Source: Apilactobacillus zhangqiuensis
GTDB lineage: Bacteria; Bacillota; Bacilli; Lactobacillales; Lactobacillaceae
Reading direction: 5' to 3'
Assembly (NCBI RefSeq): GCF_019656215.1
Contig: NZ_BPLK01000006.1
Location: 1 to 51,856 of the forward strand
Length of the DNA stretch: 51,856 nucleotides
Both the position numbers and the translations under genes were made by a program. The notes under the pieces are model-generated. The model saw only the letters and a program-made list of their open reading frames with translations. It was not told the DNA's origin and did no database searches. Positions 40,301 to 48,906 of this stretch are shown piece after piece; positions within the stretch are counted from its first letter, which is position 1, and every line of letters starts with the position of its first letter.

Positions 40301-40903
40301 GGTAACCTATTGGGTAAGCAACAATCAGGTTTCGTCGATTCAGTCGGTTATGATATGTATACTCAAATGCTGGCCGATGCGGTGGCAACTAAGCGTGGTC
40401 GTCGTGCTGAACAACGAGTTGATACGACAGTTGAAATGGATGTTGAAGCATACTTGCCAAGCGACTATATTCAAGATGAAAAACAAAAGATTGAATTGTA
40501 CAAGCGAATTAGACAAATGCAAAACGACGATCAATATCGTGAATTACAATCTGATTTAATTGACCGTTTCGGTGATTATCCAACCGCGGTAGAAAATCTA
40601 TTAACCATCAGTCGTATTAAAATGTATGCTGATTCATCATTAATTGAAAAGATTAGGCAAACACCAAAACAAATTACAGTCACTCTATCAACGATTGGAA
40701 CTCAATTCTATGATAGTAAGCAAGTGCTAAAGGCAATCGCTCAAACTGAATTTAGATCAATGGTTGGTACTGCTAATGGCAAAATGCAAATCACCTTAAT
40801 CATTCAACCTAATATGGATGAACAAAAATGGTTAGGTGAGTTAAGCAAGTTTGTCGAAGCATTAGATAAAGAACACACAGGAAACTTAAAAAATGAAAAA
40901 TGA
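37376..40903 (+). CDS. mfd: Transcription-repair coupling factor
   Basis: Removes stalled RNA polymerase at DNA lesions and recruits UvrA. The 1175-residue protein shows the UvrB-like N-terminal half with the region EFSLRGSIIDIYP. The polymerase-interacting domain is around 480-560 (PGDYVVHANHGIGKYEG). The RecG-like translocase follows, with Walker A GDVGYGKT (648-655), VDEEQRFG, LTATPIPRT and QIRGRIGRSN, then the C-terminal TRCF domain. It starts with TTG, preceded by GAGGGGATAA. It overlaps the flippase gene by 11 bases. Confidence 0.98.
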   Translation: MELSQFFTQLPQYDDIVNDLAPKHRQLVTGLSGSAKTMMIAALFKSTKRNFLIVTDTLSRCDDIVEDLQNVVSEDDVLEFPVEEVLAAEVATSSPEYKATRVQALSKLLSDEPKIIVTSVSGTKRILPEPNDFSDANLTISIDDEVNLDELRNKLFQMGYTPEKMVAAPGEFSLRGSIIDIYPLNSEYPVRIDLFDTDVDSLRYFDVSNQRSLENIETISVLPATDIVLNEAQRQQAVSNLTQLRDKRLAKLDSDELKQRLTDAVQTMIDDANEGVIDPDWIMYTKAMYEKETTIFDYLDDNGVVLFDDYSRILENSQQLVEEEQSWADDKFDHGEIASTDLFSVDFREHFHKINQAEILMSLFQKGIGNLKLTQLNDIKVRPMQKFFGQMPLLKTEIDRWHKQDDTVVILVKDKARMQKVSQTLTDFEIESVQTTSDNILEHQVQVVSERLKSGFELPIKQLAVITESEMFTTVHKKRPRRQTFSNAERIKSYADLKPGDYVVHANHGIGKYEGMKTMEVDGKHQDYMTIAYQNNAKLFIPVTQLNLIQKYVSSEDKHPRVNKLGGSEWQKTKSKVQGKIEDIADDLIDLYAKRSNQVGYAFPEDDEYQEEFEGAFPYQPTPDQVKSSEEIKKDMEQPHPMDRLLVGDVGYGKTEVALHAAFKAVEAGKQVAFLVPTTVLAQQHYETMVNRFEGFPVSVAVLSRFRTKKQVEETKKGLLDGSIDIVVGTHRLLSDDIKFADLGLLMVDEEQRFGVKHKEKIKQLKSNVDVLTLTATPIPRTLNMSMMGVRDLSVIETPPANRYPIQTYVMEENAGAIREGITREMHRGGQVFFMHNRVSDIEDTVMKLQKLVPDARIAYIHGQMTENQLETILYDFVNGEYDVLVTTTIIETGVDIPNANTLFVEDADHMGLSQLYQIRGRIGRSNRVAYAYFMYKPNKVLTEVSENRLEAIRDFTELGSGFKIAMRDLSLRGAGNLLGKQQSGFVDSVGYDMYTQMLADAVATKRGRRAEQRVDTTVEMDVEAYLPSDYIQDEKQKIELYKRIRQMQNDDQYRELQSDLIDRFGDYPTAVENLLTISRIKMYADSSLIEKIRQTPKQITVTLSTIGTQFYDSKQVLKAIAQTEFRSMVGTANGKMQITLIIQPNMDEQKWLGELSKFVEALDKEHTGNLKNEK

Positions 40904-42470
40904 CAATAAACTATCAGTGATAATGAAAGGGGCAATGATTTTATCTGTTGCATCCTTGATTAGTAAGGTATTGAGTGCCGTTTACCGTGTCCCATTTCAA
41001 AACCTAGTTGGCAACATTGGCTTTTATGTTTTCCAACAGGTATATCCAATCTATGGAATCGGGATGGTGTTAGCGCTAAGTGGACTGCCAATTATTATTT
41101 CACGTGTTATCGCTGAGCAAGAAACAACATTGCAGAAAAAAGCCCTCTTAAGACAGCTATTCATCATGCTTTCGATTTTTGGGATATTGATATTTATCAT
41201 CTTTCAAGTTAAAGCAACATCGATTGCAGCTCTAATGGGTGACATCAGATTAGACAGCTTGATTCGCGCAGTTAGCTGGATGTTTTTAATGATGCCAATC
41301 TTGGCATGCCTTAGAGGATATTTCCAGGCAACCTTGATTATGAAACCAACTGCTTATTCTCAGGTGGTAGAACAGGTAATTCGTGTCGGATTAATTATCG
41401 CTGCTGCGTATGTTGGTGTCAGACATCATGTTGATCCATATACAATTGGAACCTACGCAATGATTGCGACACCAGTTGCTGAAATTTTTTCAGTTGCAAT
41501 TTTAATTCGCTACTATGCTGTAGATATTAAAGAATTACCACATAAAAAGGTGATGTCTTATCAATCACTATTGAAACGATTGGTGTATGAAGGTGGCACA
41601 ATCTGCATGCTTTCATCATTAATGGTGTTGATGCAATTAGTCGATTCGTTTACAGTTCGTAAGGGACTGCTGTTAAACGGATTGAACCTAATTGATTCTC
41701 AAGCGGTCAAGGGAATCTATGATCGTGGCCAGCCGCTAGTGCAATTAGGACTGGTAATCGCAACATCGTTTGCCTCTGCGATTCTGCCATCATTGAGTTT
41801 GGCCTATTCGAAGAAACAAATGAAGTCGTTTCATAACCTAGCATCTGAAATGCTTAGGGTTAGCATGTTTATGACTGTAGGTGTTGCAGTCGGGATGATT
41901 AGTTTAATGCCATTGATTAATCGTTTGCTATTTAACAGTGGTCAACAAAACACAACAATCAGTATCTTCATGATTAGTGTCGTGTTGACAACGATGATTA
42001 TGATTTATAGCAGTATCTTGCAGAGTGCAAATCACTTTAAAATCACAATTATAGCGATTATATTGGGGTTAGTAAGTAAAGTCTTAATCACCAAGGAAAT
42101 GGTTGCCCACATGGGAATCGTTGGTGCAAGTATTTCTACAGTAATTAGTCTGTTGTTGATGCTAATCATTGAAGTAAAGTTCGCGCCAAGAGACATTGTT
42201 AAGATTGAACATAAGTGGAGCTTCCTATGGAAGTTATCCGTAATTGCTTTGATTATGCTAGTCATTGAAATGATTTTGATGAACCTGTTTGGAGCAGTTC
42301 ATTTGGTTCTTAGTCAAAGACTAAGCGCCGTCATCTCACTATGTTTCTTAGTGCCAATTGGAGCGACCGTCTTTGGTGTACTGGCAATCAAATGGAAACT
42401 ATTAACCAACCAAGAATGGCAATCAGTGCCAGTAATAAATAAGTTTATAGATAGGTGGATGTCAAAATGA
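40893..42470 (+). CDS. MATE/MVF-like polysaccharide or lipid flippase (SpoVB/YabM family)
   Basis: A 525-residue polytopic membrane protein with about 12-14 hydrophobic helices. The start KGAMILSVASLISKVLSAVYRVPFQNLVG is typical for the SpoVB/YabM branch of polysaccharide-type flippases. The family moves lipid-linked wall precursors; a lipid II or teichoic precursor role is inferred from wall-gene context. No gene elsewhere in the window competes for this role. Start lies within the mfd end, and the stop overlaps the rqcP ATG (ATGA), so translation is coupled throughout. Confidence 0.88.
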   Translation: MKNDNKLSVIMKGAMILSVASLISKVLSAVYRVPFQNLVGNIGFYVFQQVYPIYGIGMVLALSGLPIIISRVIAEQETTLQKKALLRQLFIMLSIFGILIFIIFQVKATSIAALMGDIRLDSLIRAVSWMFLMMPILACLRGYFQATLIMKPTAYSQVVEQVIRVGLIIAAAYVGVRHHVDPYTIGTYAMIATPVAEIFSVAILIRYYAVDIKELPHKKVMSYQSLLKRLVYEGGTICMLSSLMVLMQLVDSFTVRKGLLLNGLNLIDSQAVKGIYDRGQPLVQLGLVIATSFASAILPSLSLAYSKKQMKSFHNLASEMLRVSMFMTVGVAVGMISLMPLINRLLFNSGQQNTTISIFMISVVLTTMIMIYSSILQSANHFKITIIAIILGLVSKVLITKEMVAHMGIVGASISTVISLLLMLIIEVKFAPRDIVKIEHKWSFLWKLSVIALIMLVIEMILMNLFGAVHLVLSQRLSAVISLCFLVPIGATVFGVLAIKWKLLTNQEWQSVPVINKFIDRWMSK

Positions 42471-42739
42471 GATTAGATAAGTTTTTAAAAATTTCAAGAA
42501 TTATTAAGAGAAGAACTGTAGCAAAGGATATTGCTGATCAAGGTCGTATTACCGTTAATGACCGTGTGGCAAAATCATCATCAAATGTTAATTCAAATGA
42601 TAAGTTAGTGATTAAATTTGGTAACAAGACATTAACTGTTCAAGTAAATCAATTGTTCGAAACTACCAAGAAGGCTGATGCGGACAGAATGTACACCGTT
42701 TTGGACGAACAATACGAAAGAGACTTTAACGCTGAATAA
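42467..42739 (+). CDS. rqcP: S4-domain RNA-binding protein RqcP
   Basis: A 90-residue protein (YabO/RqcP) with an S4 domain (MRLDKFLKISRIIKRRTVA, GRITVNDRVAK). In Bacillus it works with RqcH in adding alanine tails on stalled 50S subunits. The ATG at 42467 with AGGTGG upstream is preferred over the in-frame GTG at 42455. Neighbourhood (mfd, flippase, divIC) matches Bacillus yabO. Confidence 0.93.
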   Translation: MRLDKFLKISRIIKRRTVAKDIADQGRITVNDRVAKSSSNVNSNDKLVIKFGNKTLTVQVNQLFETTKKADADRMYTVLDEQYERDFNAE

Positions 42740-42826
42740 TTAAAATTTAGTTACAAAATTAATTATCTATTTATTTTTTTTAAGAATCATCTATACTATT
42801 AAGTATCAAATTGAGGAGGGGATACC

Positions 42827-43204
42827 ATGGATGTTGATAAGGTTCATCAATTGAATAATCGATACACGAAGATCAAACGATCTCGACATCAAGAAATTTT
42901 ACGCAGTCGAAAAAAACGTGGAATTATCCTGGTAAGTTTTTTCCTCGTTGTGATCTTAATGTTGGTTGCTCAAATTTTTATAACTAAATCAAAGATTAGC
43001 AACGTTTCTGAACAACAAGTTCAAACTAAAAAAGACCTTAAGAAGAGTAAAGTCGATAATCAAAAGTTAAAGCAAAATATAAAACAGTTACATGATAAGG
43101 ACTATATCCAAAAAGTAATTCGTGAAAAGTATTACTACACCAAGCCGGGCGAGACTGTTTACAGTCTTCCTGGGGATGTCTCAAAGGATGTAACTCAAAA
43201 TTAA
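42827..43204 (+). CDS. divIC: Septum formation initiator, DivIC/FtsL family
   Basis: A 125-residue bitopic division protein. A basic cytoplasmic N-terminus (about 1-29) is followed by one membrane helix (about 30-51, GIILVSFFLVVILMLVAQIF). A coiled coil (about 55-95) and the conserved YIQKVIREKYYYTKPGE segment come next. GAGGAGGGGATACC precedes the ATG. Position after rqcP and before the S1 gene matches Bacillus divIC. It bridges FtsL/FtsQ in the divisome by family knowledge. Confidence 0.92.
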   Translation: MDVDKVHQLNNRYTKIKRSRHQEILRSRKKRGIILVSFFLVVILMLVAQIFITKSKISNVSEQQVQTKKDLKKSKVDNQKLKQNIKQLHDKDYIQKVIREKYYYTKPGETVYSLPGDVSKDVTQN

Positions 43205-43232
43205 AATGGTATGAAAAAATACCATTTTTTTT
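43203..43232 (+). terminator. Terminator after divIC
   Basis: A 10-bp stem (43203-43212 with 43219-43228) with six-base loop and T-run. It overlaps the stop codon region of divIC. Confidence 0.85.
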
Positions 43233-43299
43233 ATACAATTATCATTTAAATGGTGCTATACTAAAGTTACTAATCATTATTAGGAGGACAAATTTTTTT

Positions 43300-43758
43300 A
43301 TGGCAATTGAAGTTGGAGCAAAAGTTTCCGGCAAAGTATCAGGAATCACTAATTTTGGTGCTTTTGTTGATCTAGGCGAACACAAAACAGGATTGGTTCA
43401 CATTAGTGAAATTTCTGATGGCTATATCAAAGATATCAAAGATGTATTAAAAGTTGGCGATGACGTTAAAGTTAAGGTTCTAAGTGTTGGTGACGATGGT
43501 AAGATTGCTTTATCAATTAGAAAAGCAGTTGATAAGCCTGCCAAACCACAAAGAAGAGAACAACCAAAGATGGCCCATGGACATTCAAATCACGGTAAGT
43601 TTGGTAATAACCGTCATCACAATGATAACCATAAAAATAACAAGGCTAGTTTCGATGACTTAATGGACAGTTTCCTAAAGGAAAGTGAAAGCAGACTAGC
43701 TACAATCAAGAAAAATACTGAAGGTAAGCGTGGAGGCCGTGGCGGTCGCCGTAGTTAA
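43300..43758 (+). CDS. S1-domain RNA-binding protein (YabR-like)
   Basis: A 152-residue protein with one N-terminal S1 domain (about 4-75: VGAKVSGKVSGITNFGAFVD, TGLVHISEISDGYI). A His/Asn/Lys-rich linker (about 85-115) and a Gly/Arg-rich C-terminus follow. It equals YabR of Bacillus by position and is likely RNA- or ribosome-associated. TTAGGAGGAC precedes the ATG. The exact role is unknown. Confidence 0.9.
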   Translation: MAIEVGAKVSGKVSGITNFGAFVDLGEHKTGLVHISEISDGYIKDIKDVLKVGDDVKVKVLSVGDDGKIALSIRKAVDKPAKPQRREQPKMAHGHSNHGKFGNNRHHNDNHKNNKASFDDLMDSFLKESESRLATIKKNTEGKRGGRGGRRS

Positions 43759-43766
43759 CCAAATAA

Positions 43767-43806
43767 AAAATGATTGGGGTAGGATTACCTTAATCATTTT
43801 ATTTTT
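43767..43806 (+). terminator. Terminator after the S1-domain gene
   Basis: A 15-bp stem (43767-43781 with 43786-43800, two G-T pairs) and T-rich tail. Confidence 0.85.
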
Positions 43807-43838
43807 ACCAAAATTGTGACTAAAAGGGGACGGTGTTA

Positions 43839-45206
43839 ATGCCGGAACAAAATATTACCCAGCAAAAATTTGATCGGATAGTCGATAGTAACGACTGGTT
43901 TAAGCACGATGAAGCGGTGGTTGTTGCTGTATCTGCTGGTGTGGATTCGATGGCGTTGCTTAACTTAATGATGAATCTGCCTAAACAGAATAGACCAACA
44001 ATAATCGTTGCTCATGTGAACCATCATTTAAGAGAGCAAAGTGCAGAAGAGGAACAATATGTCAGAGACTTCTGTAGCAAGAATGATTTAAAACTGGAAG
44101 TTGGTAATTGGGAAGAACAAAATCACCCAAGCAATGGAATTGAGATGGCTGCTAGAAAATACCGCTATGATTTCTTTTCACGGGTAATGAATAAGTATAA
44201 TTCACGTATATTACTAACGGCACATCATGCCAATGATCAAGCTGAAACCATTTTGATGAGATTGATTCGGGGATCATTTATCAAGGACTTAGTTGGAATT
44301 AAGCAAATCCGTCAGTTTAATGGTGGATGCTTAATTAGACCACTACTTGGTTTTAGTAAAAAAGAATTAACTAATTATATGAAGGATTCCACTATTAAAT
44401 GGTATGAAGACGATACCAACCAAAAGCTAGACGTTACCAGAAATCGCATCAGACATCGTTTAATTCCATTTATTGAAGCCGAAAACAATCGCGGAATTGA
44501 GCATATTGATTCTTTTTCACAGCAGCTAGACTTAATGAAAAAACAAAACGATTATTTGATGGGGAAGATATTAAAAAATATTAAGGTTGTAAGAGATGTC
44601 TATTCACTAGATAATTTTTTGAAGCTACCGGATTACGTTCAGGTCGGCGTAGTCGATTATTTAATCGATCAAAAAGTGGTAGATGGTCTTAATGTAGACA
44701 TCGTTAAACAAGCCACTGCACTACTTAATAATGATGAAAAGCCACAAGGTGTTGTCGATTTATCCGATAAATGGGTCTTAAAAAAAGAATATGACAAATT
44801 TTTAATTGAAAATATCAATCAAAACGTAATAACTGGATTTAAAAACGAATATTTTGTGGTAACATTGAATAAATGGTATTCAGAAGATAATATTCAGTGG
44901 ATGATTACGGATAGTTCTGATGTTTCTGATAGTGAGGCAAAACGAATTTCACGTTTTCATCTTTTTGATGCAGAATTCCCATTGATTGTACAAAAGACGC
45001 AAAATCGTGATAGAATAACGCTTAAAAATGGTGGACATCAAACAGCTAAACGACTATTTATCAACAAGAAGATACCAGTTGATAAAAGGCATTCGGCCCA
45101 AAGTTTGATGACTGATCAGGGAAGGTTATTAGCCATTTTAGGCTACAGTGAATCTGTATCTATTGATAACTCTAGTGCTAGAGTTTATACATTAATCATT
45201 AAATAA
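43839..45206 (+). CDS. tilS: tRNA(Ile)-lysidine synthase
   Basis: Modifies C34 of tRNA-Ile(CAU) to lysidine so that it reads AUA. The 455-residue protein has the PP-loop as SAGVDS (32-37), where the usual SGGxDS has Ala in the second position. NHHLREQSAEEE, TAHHANDQAETILMRLIRG and the DDTNQKLDVTRNRIRHRLIP segment are intact. The C-terminal lysidine-synthetase domain includes QTAKRLFINKKIP. The ATG at 43839 with AAAGGGGA upstream is preferred over the GTG at 43833. Base composition is AT-rich. Confidence 0.95.
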   Translation: MPEQNITQQKFDRIVDSNDWFKHDEAVVVAVSAGVDSMALLNLMMNLPKQNRPTIIVAHVNHHLREQSAEEEQYVRDFCSKNDLKLEVGNWEEQNHPSNGIEMAARKYRYDFFSRVMNKYNSRILLTAHHANDQAETILMRLIRGSFIKDLVGIKQIRQFNGGCLIRPLLGFSKKELTNYMKDSTIKWYEDDTNQKLDVTRNRIRHRLIPFIEAENNRGIEHIDSFSQQLDLMKKQNDYLMGKILKNIKVVRDVYSLDNFLKLPDYVQVGVVDYLIDQKVVDGLNVDIVKQATALLNNDEKPQGVVDLSDKWVLKKEYDKFLIENINQNVITGFKNEYFVVTLNKWYSEDNIQWMITDSSDVSDSEAKRISRFHLFDAEFPLIVQKTQNRDRITLKNGGHQTAKRLFINKKIPVDKRHSAQSLMTDQGRLLAILGYSESVSIDNSSARVYTLIIK

Positions 45207-45227
45207 AGTATGTGGAAGGAGAAACTA

Positions 45228-45770
45228 ATGAACAACGACATTCTAAAAACCTTGTATAGTAAGGAAGACATCACAGATGCTTGTCGCAGATTAGGTCAAC
45301 AAATTACAACTGATTACAAAGACAGAAAACCAGTGGTAGTTGGTGTATTGAAAGGTGCTATTTTCTTCATGACTGATATTGTCAGGGAAATGGACCTTTA
45401 CATGGACATCGATTTTATTGACGTTTCAAGCTACCATGGAGGTACTGCATCAAGCGGAACCATTGAATTAATGAAAGATATTGATGTGGATGTTAACGGT
45501 AGGGATGTTATTTTCATTGAAGATATTATCGATACTGGTAGAACATTGAAATATTTAGAAGATTTATTAGCTGAACGCGGTGCTAGATCAATTAAGGTAT
45601 GTACTTTAATGGACAAGCCTGAAGGAAGAGTAGTTGAAGCTAAAGCTGATTACGTTGGTCTAGAAGTACCTAACGAATTCGTAGTTGGTTATGGTTTAGA
45701 TTACCAAGGTAAGTATCGTAACCTTCCATATGTTGGTGTATTAAAACCAGAAGTTTATTCAGACAAATAA
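45228..45770 (+). CDS. hpt: Hypoxanthine phosphoribosyltransferase
   Basis: Purine salvage enzyme converting hypoxanthine and guanine with PRPP to IMP and GMP. The 180-residue protein shows GVLKGAIFFMTD, the SSYHGG loop, and the PRPP motif FIEDIIDTGRTL. The C-terminal VGYGLDYQGKYRNLPYVGVL is intact. The ATG at 45228 follows GGAAGGAG; the upstream ATG at 45210 precedes that site and is rejected. It sits between tilS and ftsH as in Bacillus. Confidence 0.97.
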   Translation: MNNDILKTLYSKEDITDACRRLGQQITTDYKDRKPVVVGVLKGAIFFMTDIVREMDLYMDIDFIDVSSYHGGTASSGTIELMKDIDVDVNGRDVIFIEDIIDTGRTLKYLEDLLAERGARSIKVCTLMDKPEGRVVEAKADYVGLEVPNEFVVGYGLDYQGKYRNLPYVGVLKPEVYSDK

Positions 45771-45822
45771 ATAGTTAATTCTTCTGAAAAATGATAATAT
45801 ATGCTTTGTGTAATGTGTTGAA

Positions 45823-45851
45823 AAAATGGCGGGTCTCACCATTTTATTTTT
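45823..45851 (+). terminator. Weak terminator between hpt and ftsH
   Basis: A 7-bp stem AAAATGG (45823-45829) with CCATTTT (45839-45845) and T-rich tail. The short stem suggests partial termination. Confidence 0.5.
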
Positions 45852-45887
45852 AATACATAACAAAGCATTGAACACAGGAGGCAATTG

Positions 45888-47876
45888 ATGCGTAATAACA
45901 ATAATAAAGGATTATTCAAGAACAGCCTGTTCTACATAGTGTGCTTCTTGATTGTCTTGGGAGTTACTTTCTTTGTTACATCAAAGAACGGTCAACCTCA
46001 AAACAAAGAATTACAATCTAGTCAGTTTGTTCAAGAACTAAAAGATAACAAGATTAAGAGTTTTTCAATTCAACCAGAAAATGGTGTATACACTGTTTCT
46101 GGTGAATACAGAAAAGCACAAAGCGTTAAATCAAACAATTCTGGTAGTATTTTATTTAGTAATACCAAGAGTGAAACTAAGGTTTCATCTTTCAAGACTA
46201 AGGTTTTGAAGAACAATGGTACTATTAATGAAATTACAAACTATGCTAAGAAGAATAACGTTAAGATGGGTGCCAAAGCCGCTGATACTGACAGTGGCTT
46301 CTGGTCAAACCTAATTTTCTCATTACTACCAATGTTAATCATCATCATTTTCTTCTTCGTAATGATGAACCAAATGGGTGGTAAGAATGGCAGCAAAGGC
46401 GGCATCATGGGTGTTGGTAAGTCAAAAGCTAAACCAACTAAGAGTGATGTTCGTTTCACAGACGTTGCCGGTGAAGAAGAAGAAAAACAAGAACTTGTTG
46501 AAATCGTTGAATTCTTAAAGGATCCAAAGAAGTTCACCAAGTTGGGTGCTAAGATTCCACATGGTGTCTTATTAGAAGGACCACCAGGAACTGGTAAAAC
46601 TTTACTAGCTAAAGCCGTATCTGGTGAAGCTGGCGTACCATTCTACTCAATCTCAGGTTCTGATTTTGTTGAAATGTTTGTCGGGGTTGGTGCTAGTCGT
46701 GTTCGTGACTTGTTCACACAGGCTAAAAAAGAAGCCCCAGCAATCATCTTCATTGATGAAATCGATGCCGTTGGTAGAAAGCGTGGCAACGGCATGGGCG
46801 GTGGTCACGATGAAAGAGAACAAACATTGAACCAACTACTGGTTGAAATGGATGGTTTCTCAGGTAACGATGGTGTCATCGTAATTGCCGCAACTAACCG
46901 TGCTGACGTATTGGATCCTGCCTTAACTCGTCCAGGTCGTTTTGACCGTAAGGTACTAGTTGGTAGACCAGACGTTAAGGGTAGAGAAGCAATCTTAAAG
47001 GTACATGCTAAGAACAAGCCAATCGCTGATAACGTTGACTTACATGAAATCGCTAAACAAACTCCAGGATTCGTTGGTGCTGATTTAGCTAACTTGCTAA
47101 ACGAAGCTGCTTTATTAGCTGCTAGAAGAAACAAGTCAGAAATCGGTCCATCAGAATTGGATGAAGCTGAAGATCGTGTAATTGCTGGTCCAGCTAAGAA
47201 AGATAAAGTTGTTAGTCAAAAAGAACAAAACATTGTTGCCAACCACGAAGCTGGTCATACAATCGTTGGTTTAGTTCTAAACGATGCTCGTGTAGTTCAC
47301 AAGGTTACTATCGTTCCTCGTGGACGTGCCGGCGGATACGCAATCATGCTTCCAAAAGAAGACCAACAATTGCTATCTAAGAAGAATGCAATGGAACAAC
47401 TTGCTGGTTTAATGGGTGGTAGAACTGCCGAAGAAATTATCTTTGACTCATTGTCTTCAGGTGCTTCTAATGATTTCGAACAAGCTACTAACTTAGCTCG
47501 TGCTATGGTTACTCAATACGGTATGAGTGAAAAGTTAGGTACTGTTCAATTGGAAAGTCCAAACGATGACCCATACGCAAGAAGATATTCTGAAAAGACT
47601 GCTTCAGTTATCGATGAAGAAGTTAGAAGATTAATTGATGAAGCTCATGGTCAAGCTCATGATATTATCGAACAACACCGTGAACAACATAAGGTAATCG
47701 CTGACGCATTACTTAAGTACGAAACTCTAGATGAAAAAGAAATCTTAAGTCTATACCGTACTGGTAAGATGCCAGAAGAAAACACTTCAAGCGATAACGA
47801 AGATGCTTCTTTTGAAGAAAGTAAAGAACAATTAGAACAAAAAGAAAATCAACATCAAGATAATGATGAAGACTAA
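45888..47876 (+). CDS. ftsH: ATP-dependent zinc metalloprotease FtsH
   Basis: Membrane-anchored AAA+ protease for quality control. The 662-residue protein has two membrane helices (about 12-31 and 140-163) around an extracytoplasmic domain. The AAA module has Walker A GPPGTGKT (231-238), [15 protein letters not shown] and the second region of homology near RPGRFDRKV. The zinc site is HEAGH (453-457). An acidic tail rich in Glu, Gln and Asp ends the protein. The ATG at 45888 is preferred over the TTG at 45885 because AGGAGG at 45877-45882 would be too near. Confidence 0.98.
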   Translation: MRNNNNKGLFKNSLFYIVCFLIVLGVTFFVTSKNGQPQNKELQSSQFVQELKDNKIKSFSIQPENGVYTVSGEYRKAQSVKSNNSGSILFSNTKSETKVSSFKTKVLKNNGTINEITNYAKKNNVKMGAKAADTDSGFWSNLIFSLLPMLIIIIFFFVMMNQMGGKNGSKGGIMGVGKSKAKPTKSDVRFTDVAGEEEEKQELVEIVEFLKDPKKFTKLGAKIPHGVLLEGPPGTGKTLLAKAVSGEAGVPFYSISGSDFVEMFVGVGASRVRDLFTQAKKEAPAIIFIDEIDAVGRKRGNGMGGGHDEREQTLNQLLVEMDGFSGNDGVIVIAATNRADVLDPALTRPGRFDRKVLVGRPDVKGREAILKVHAKNKPIADNVDLHEIAKQTPGFVGADLANLLNEAALLAARRNKSEIGPSELDEAEDRVIAGPAKKDKVVSQKEQNIVANHEAGHTIVGLVLNDARVVHKVTIVPRGRAGGYAIMLPKEDQQLLSKKNAMEQLAGLMGGRTAEEIIFDSLSSGASNDFEQATNLARAMVTQYGMSEKLGTVQLESPNDDPYARRYSEKTASVIDEEVRRLIDEAHGQAHDIIEQHREQHKVIADALLKYETLDEKEILSLYRTGKMPEENTSSDNEDASFEESKEQLEQKENQHQDNDED

Positions 47877-47883
47877 CTAATAG

Positions 47884-47918
47884 AGCGTGGGTTGAATTTA
47901 TTTGACTCACGCTTTTTT
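47884..47918 (+). terminator. Terminator between ftsH and hslO
   Basis: A 12-bp stem (47884-47895 with 47902-47913, several G-T pairs) followed by T-run, just 23 bases before hslO. Confidence 0.8.
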
Positions 47919-47940
47919 AGGTAATTACGGAGGAATAAAA

Positions 47941-48831
47941 ATGGCAGACTATTTAACAAAGAGTGTTACCAAAGATGGTATGTTTAGAGCATACGCAATG
48001 GAAGCTACCGGAGTGGTAGATGAAGCACAAAAAGATCATAAAACATGGCCTGTATCTTCAGCGGTATTAGGTCGTTCATTGGTAGCTAGTCTATTATTAG
48101 CTACATCTGTATTGAAAGGTAAAGAAACAATGACTGTAAAGGTATTGGGTGATGGTCCTGCCGGACCAGTACTAGTCGACGTGGATGCAAATGGTCACGT
48201 TAAGGGATACATTCACAATCCACATGTTGATTTACCATTGAACAAGCACCACAAGTTAGATGTTGGTGGCGCAGTTGGACAAGGTAGTCTAGAAGTAATG
48301 AAAAACTTAGGTGGGGACGAACCATACGTAAGTAACGTCCAACTAGTTTCAGGTGAAATTGGTGACGACTTTACTTTCTACCTAGCTCAATCAGAACAAA
48401 TTCCATCAGCTGTTGGTGTTTCAGTATACGTTAACGAAGATGGAACCATTGGTGCTGCCGGTGGATACTTGATTCAAGTGCTACCAGGTGCATCTGATGA
48501 CGCAATCAGCAAACTAGAAGAACGTTTGAAGTCAATTCCAATGATTTCAGAACTATTCTTATCAAAACAAAAACCAGAAGACATTTTGAAATTAATCTTC
48601 GGTGAAGATAACATCGACATCTTACAAAACATGCCGGTTGAATTTAAGTGTGATTGTTCAAAGGAAAAATTTGCTGAAAAGATTGCCGGTCTAAACGATA
48701 AGGAAATCCAAGCTATGATTGATGAAGATCACGGGGCAAAGGTTATTTGTAACTTCTGTGAAACTGAATATAATTACAGTGAAGACGACTTAAGAGCCTT
48801 ATTAACTGACAAGAAAGATTCAAAAGAATAG
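47941..48831 (+). CDS. hslO: Hsp33 redox-regulated chaperone
   Basis: Holdase chaperone activated by oxidation of its zinc-binding cysteines. The 296-residue protein has the N-terminal family block (YAMEATGVVDEAQ, GRSLVASLLLATSVLKG, KVLGDGPAGPVLVD). The redox switch is CxC (237, 239) and CxxC (270, 273). The ATG at 47941 has TACGGAGGAAT upstream; the in-frame TTG at 47902 is in the ftsH terminator. It is followed by dusB as in Bacillus-like order. Confidence 0.97.
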   Translation: MADYLTKSVTKDGMFRAYAMEATGVVDEAQKDHKTWPVSSAVLGRSLVASLLLATSVLKGKETMTVKVLGDGPAGPVLVDVDANGHVKGYIHNPHVDLPLNKHHKLDVGGAVGQGSLEVMKNLGGDEPYVSNVQLVSGEIGDDFTFYLAQSEQIPSAVGVSVYVNEDGTIGAAGGYLIQVLPGASDDAISKLEERLKSIPMISELFLSKQKPEDILKLIFGEDNIDILQNMPVEFKCDCSKEKFAEKIAGLNDKEIQAMIDEDHGAKVICNFCETEYNYSEDDLRALLTDKKDSKE

Positions 48832-48906
48832 TAAGTATGCAGTTTTAAATTTAGTATGATATGATGTTTATCATGTTAAACGTGTTTAATATTGAGGTGA
48901 ATATAA

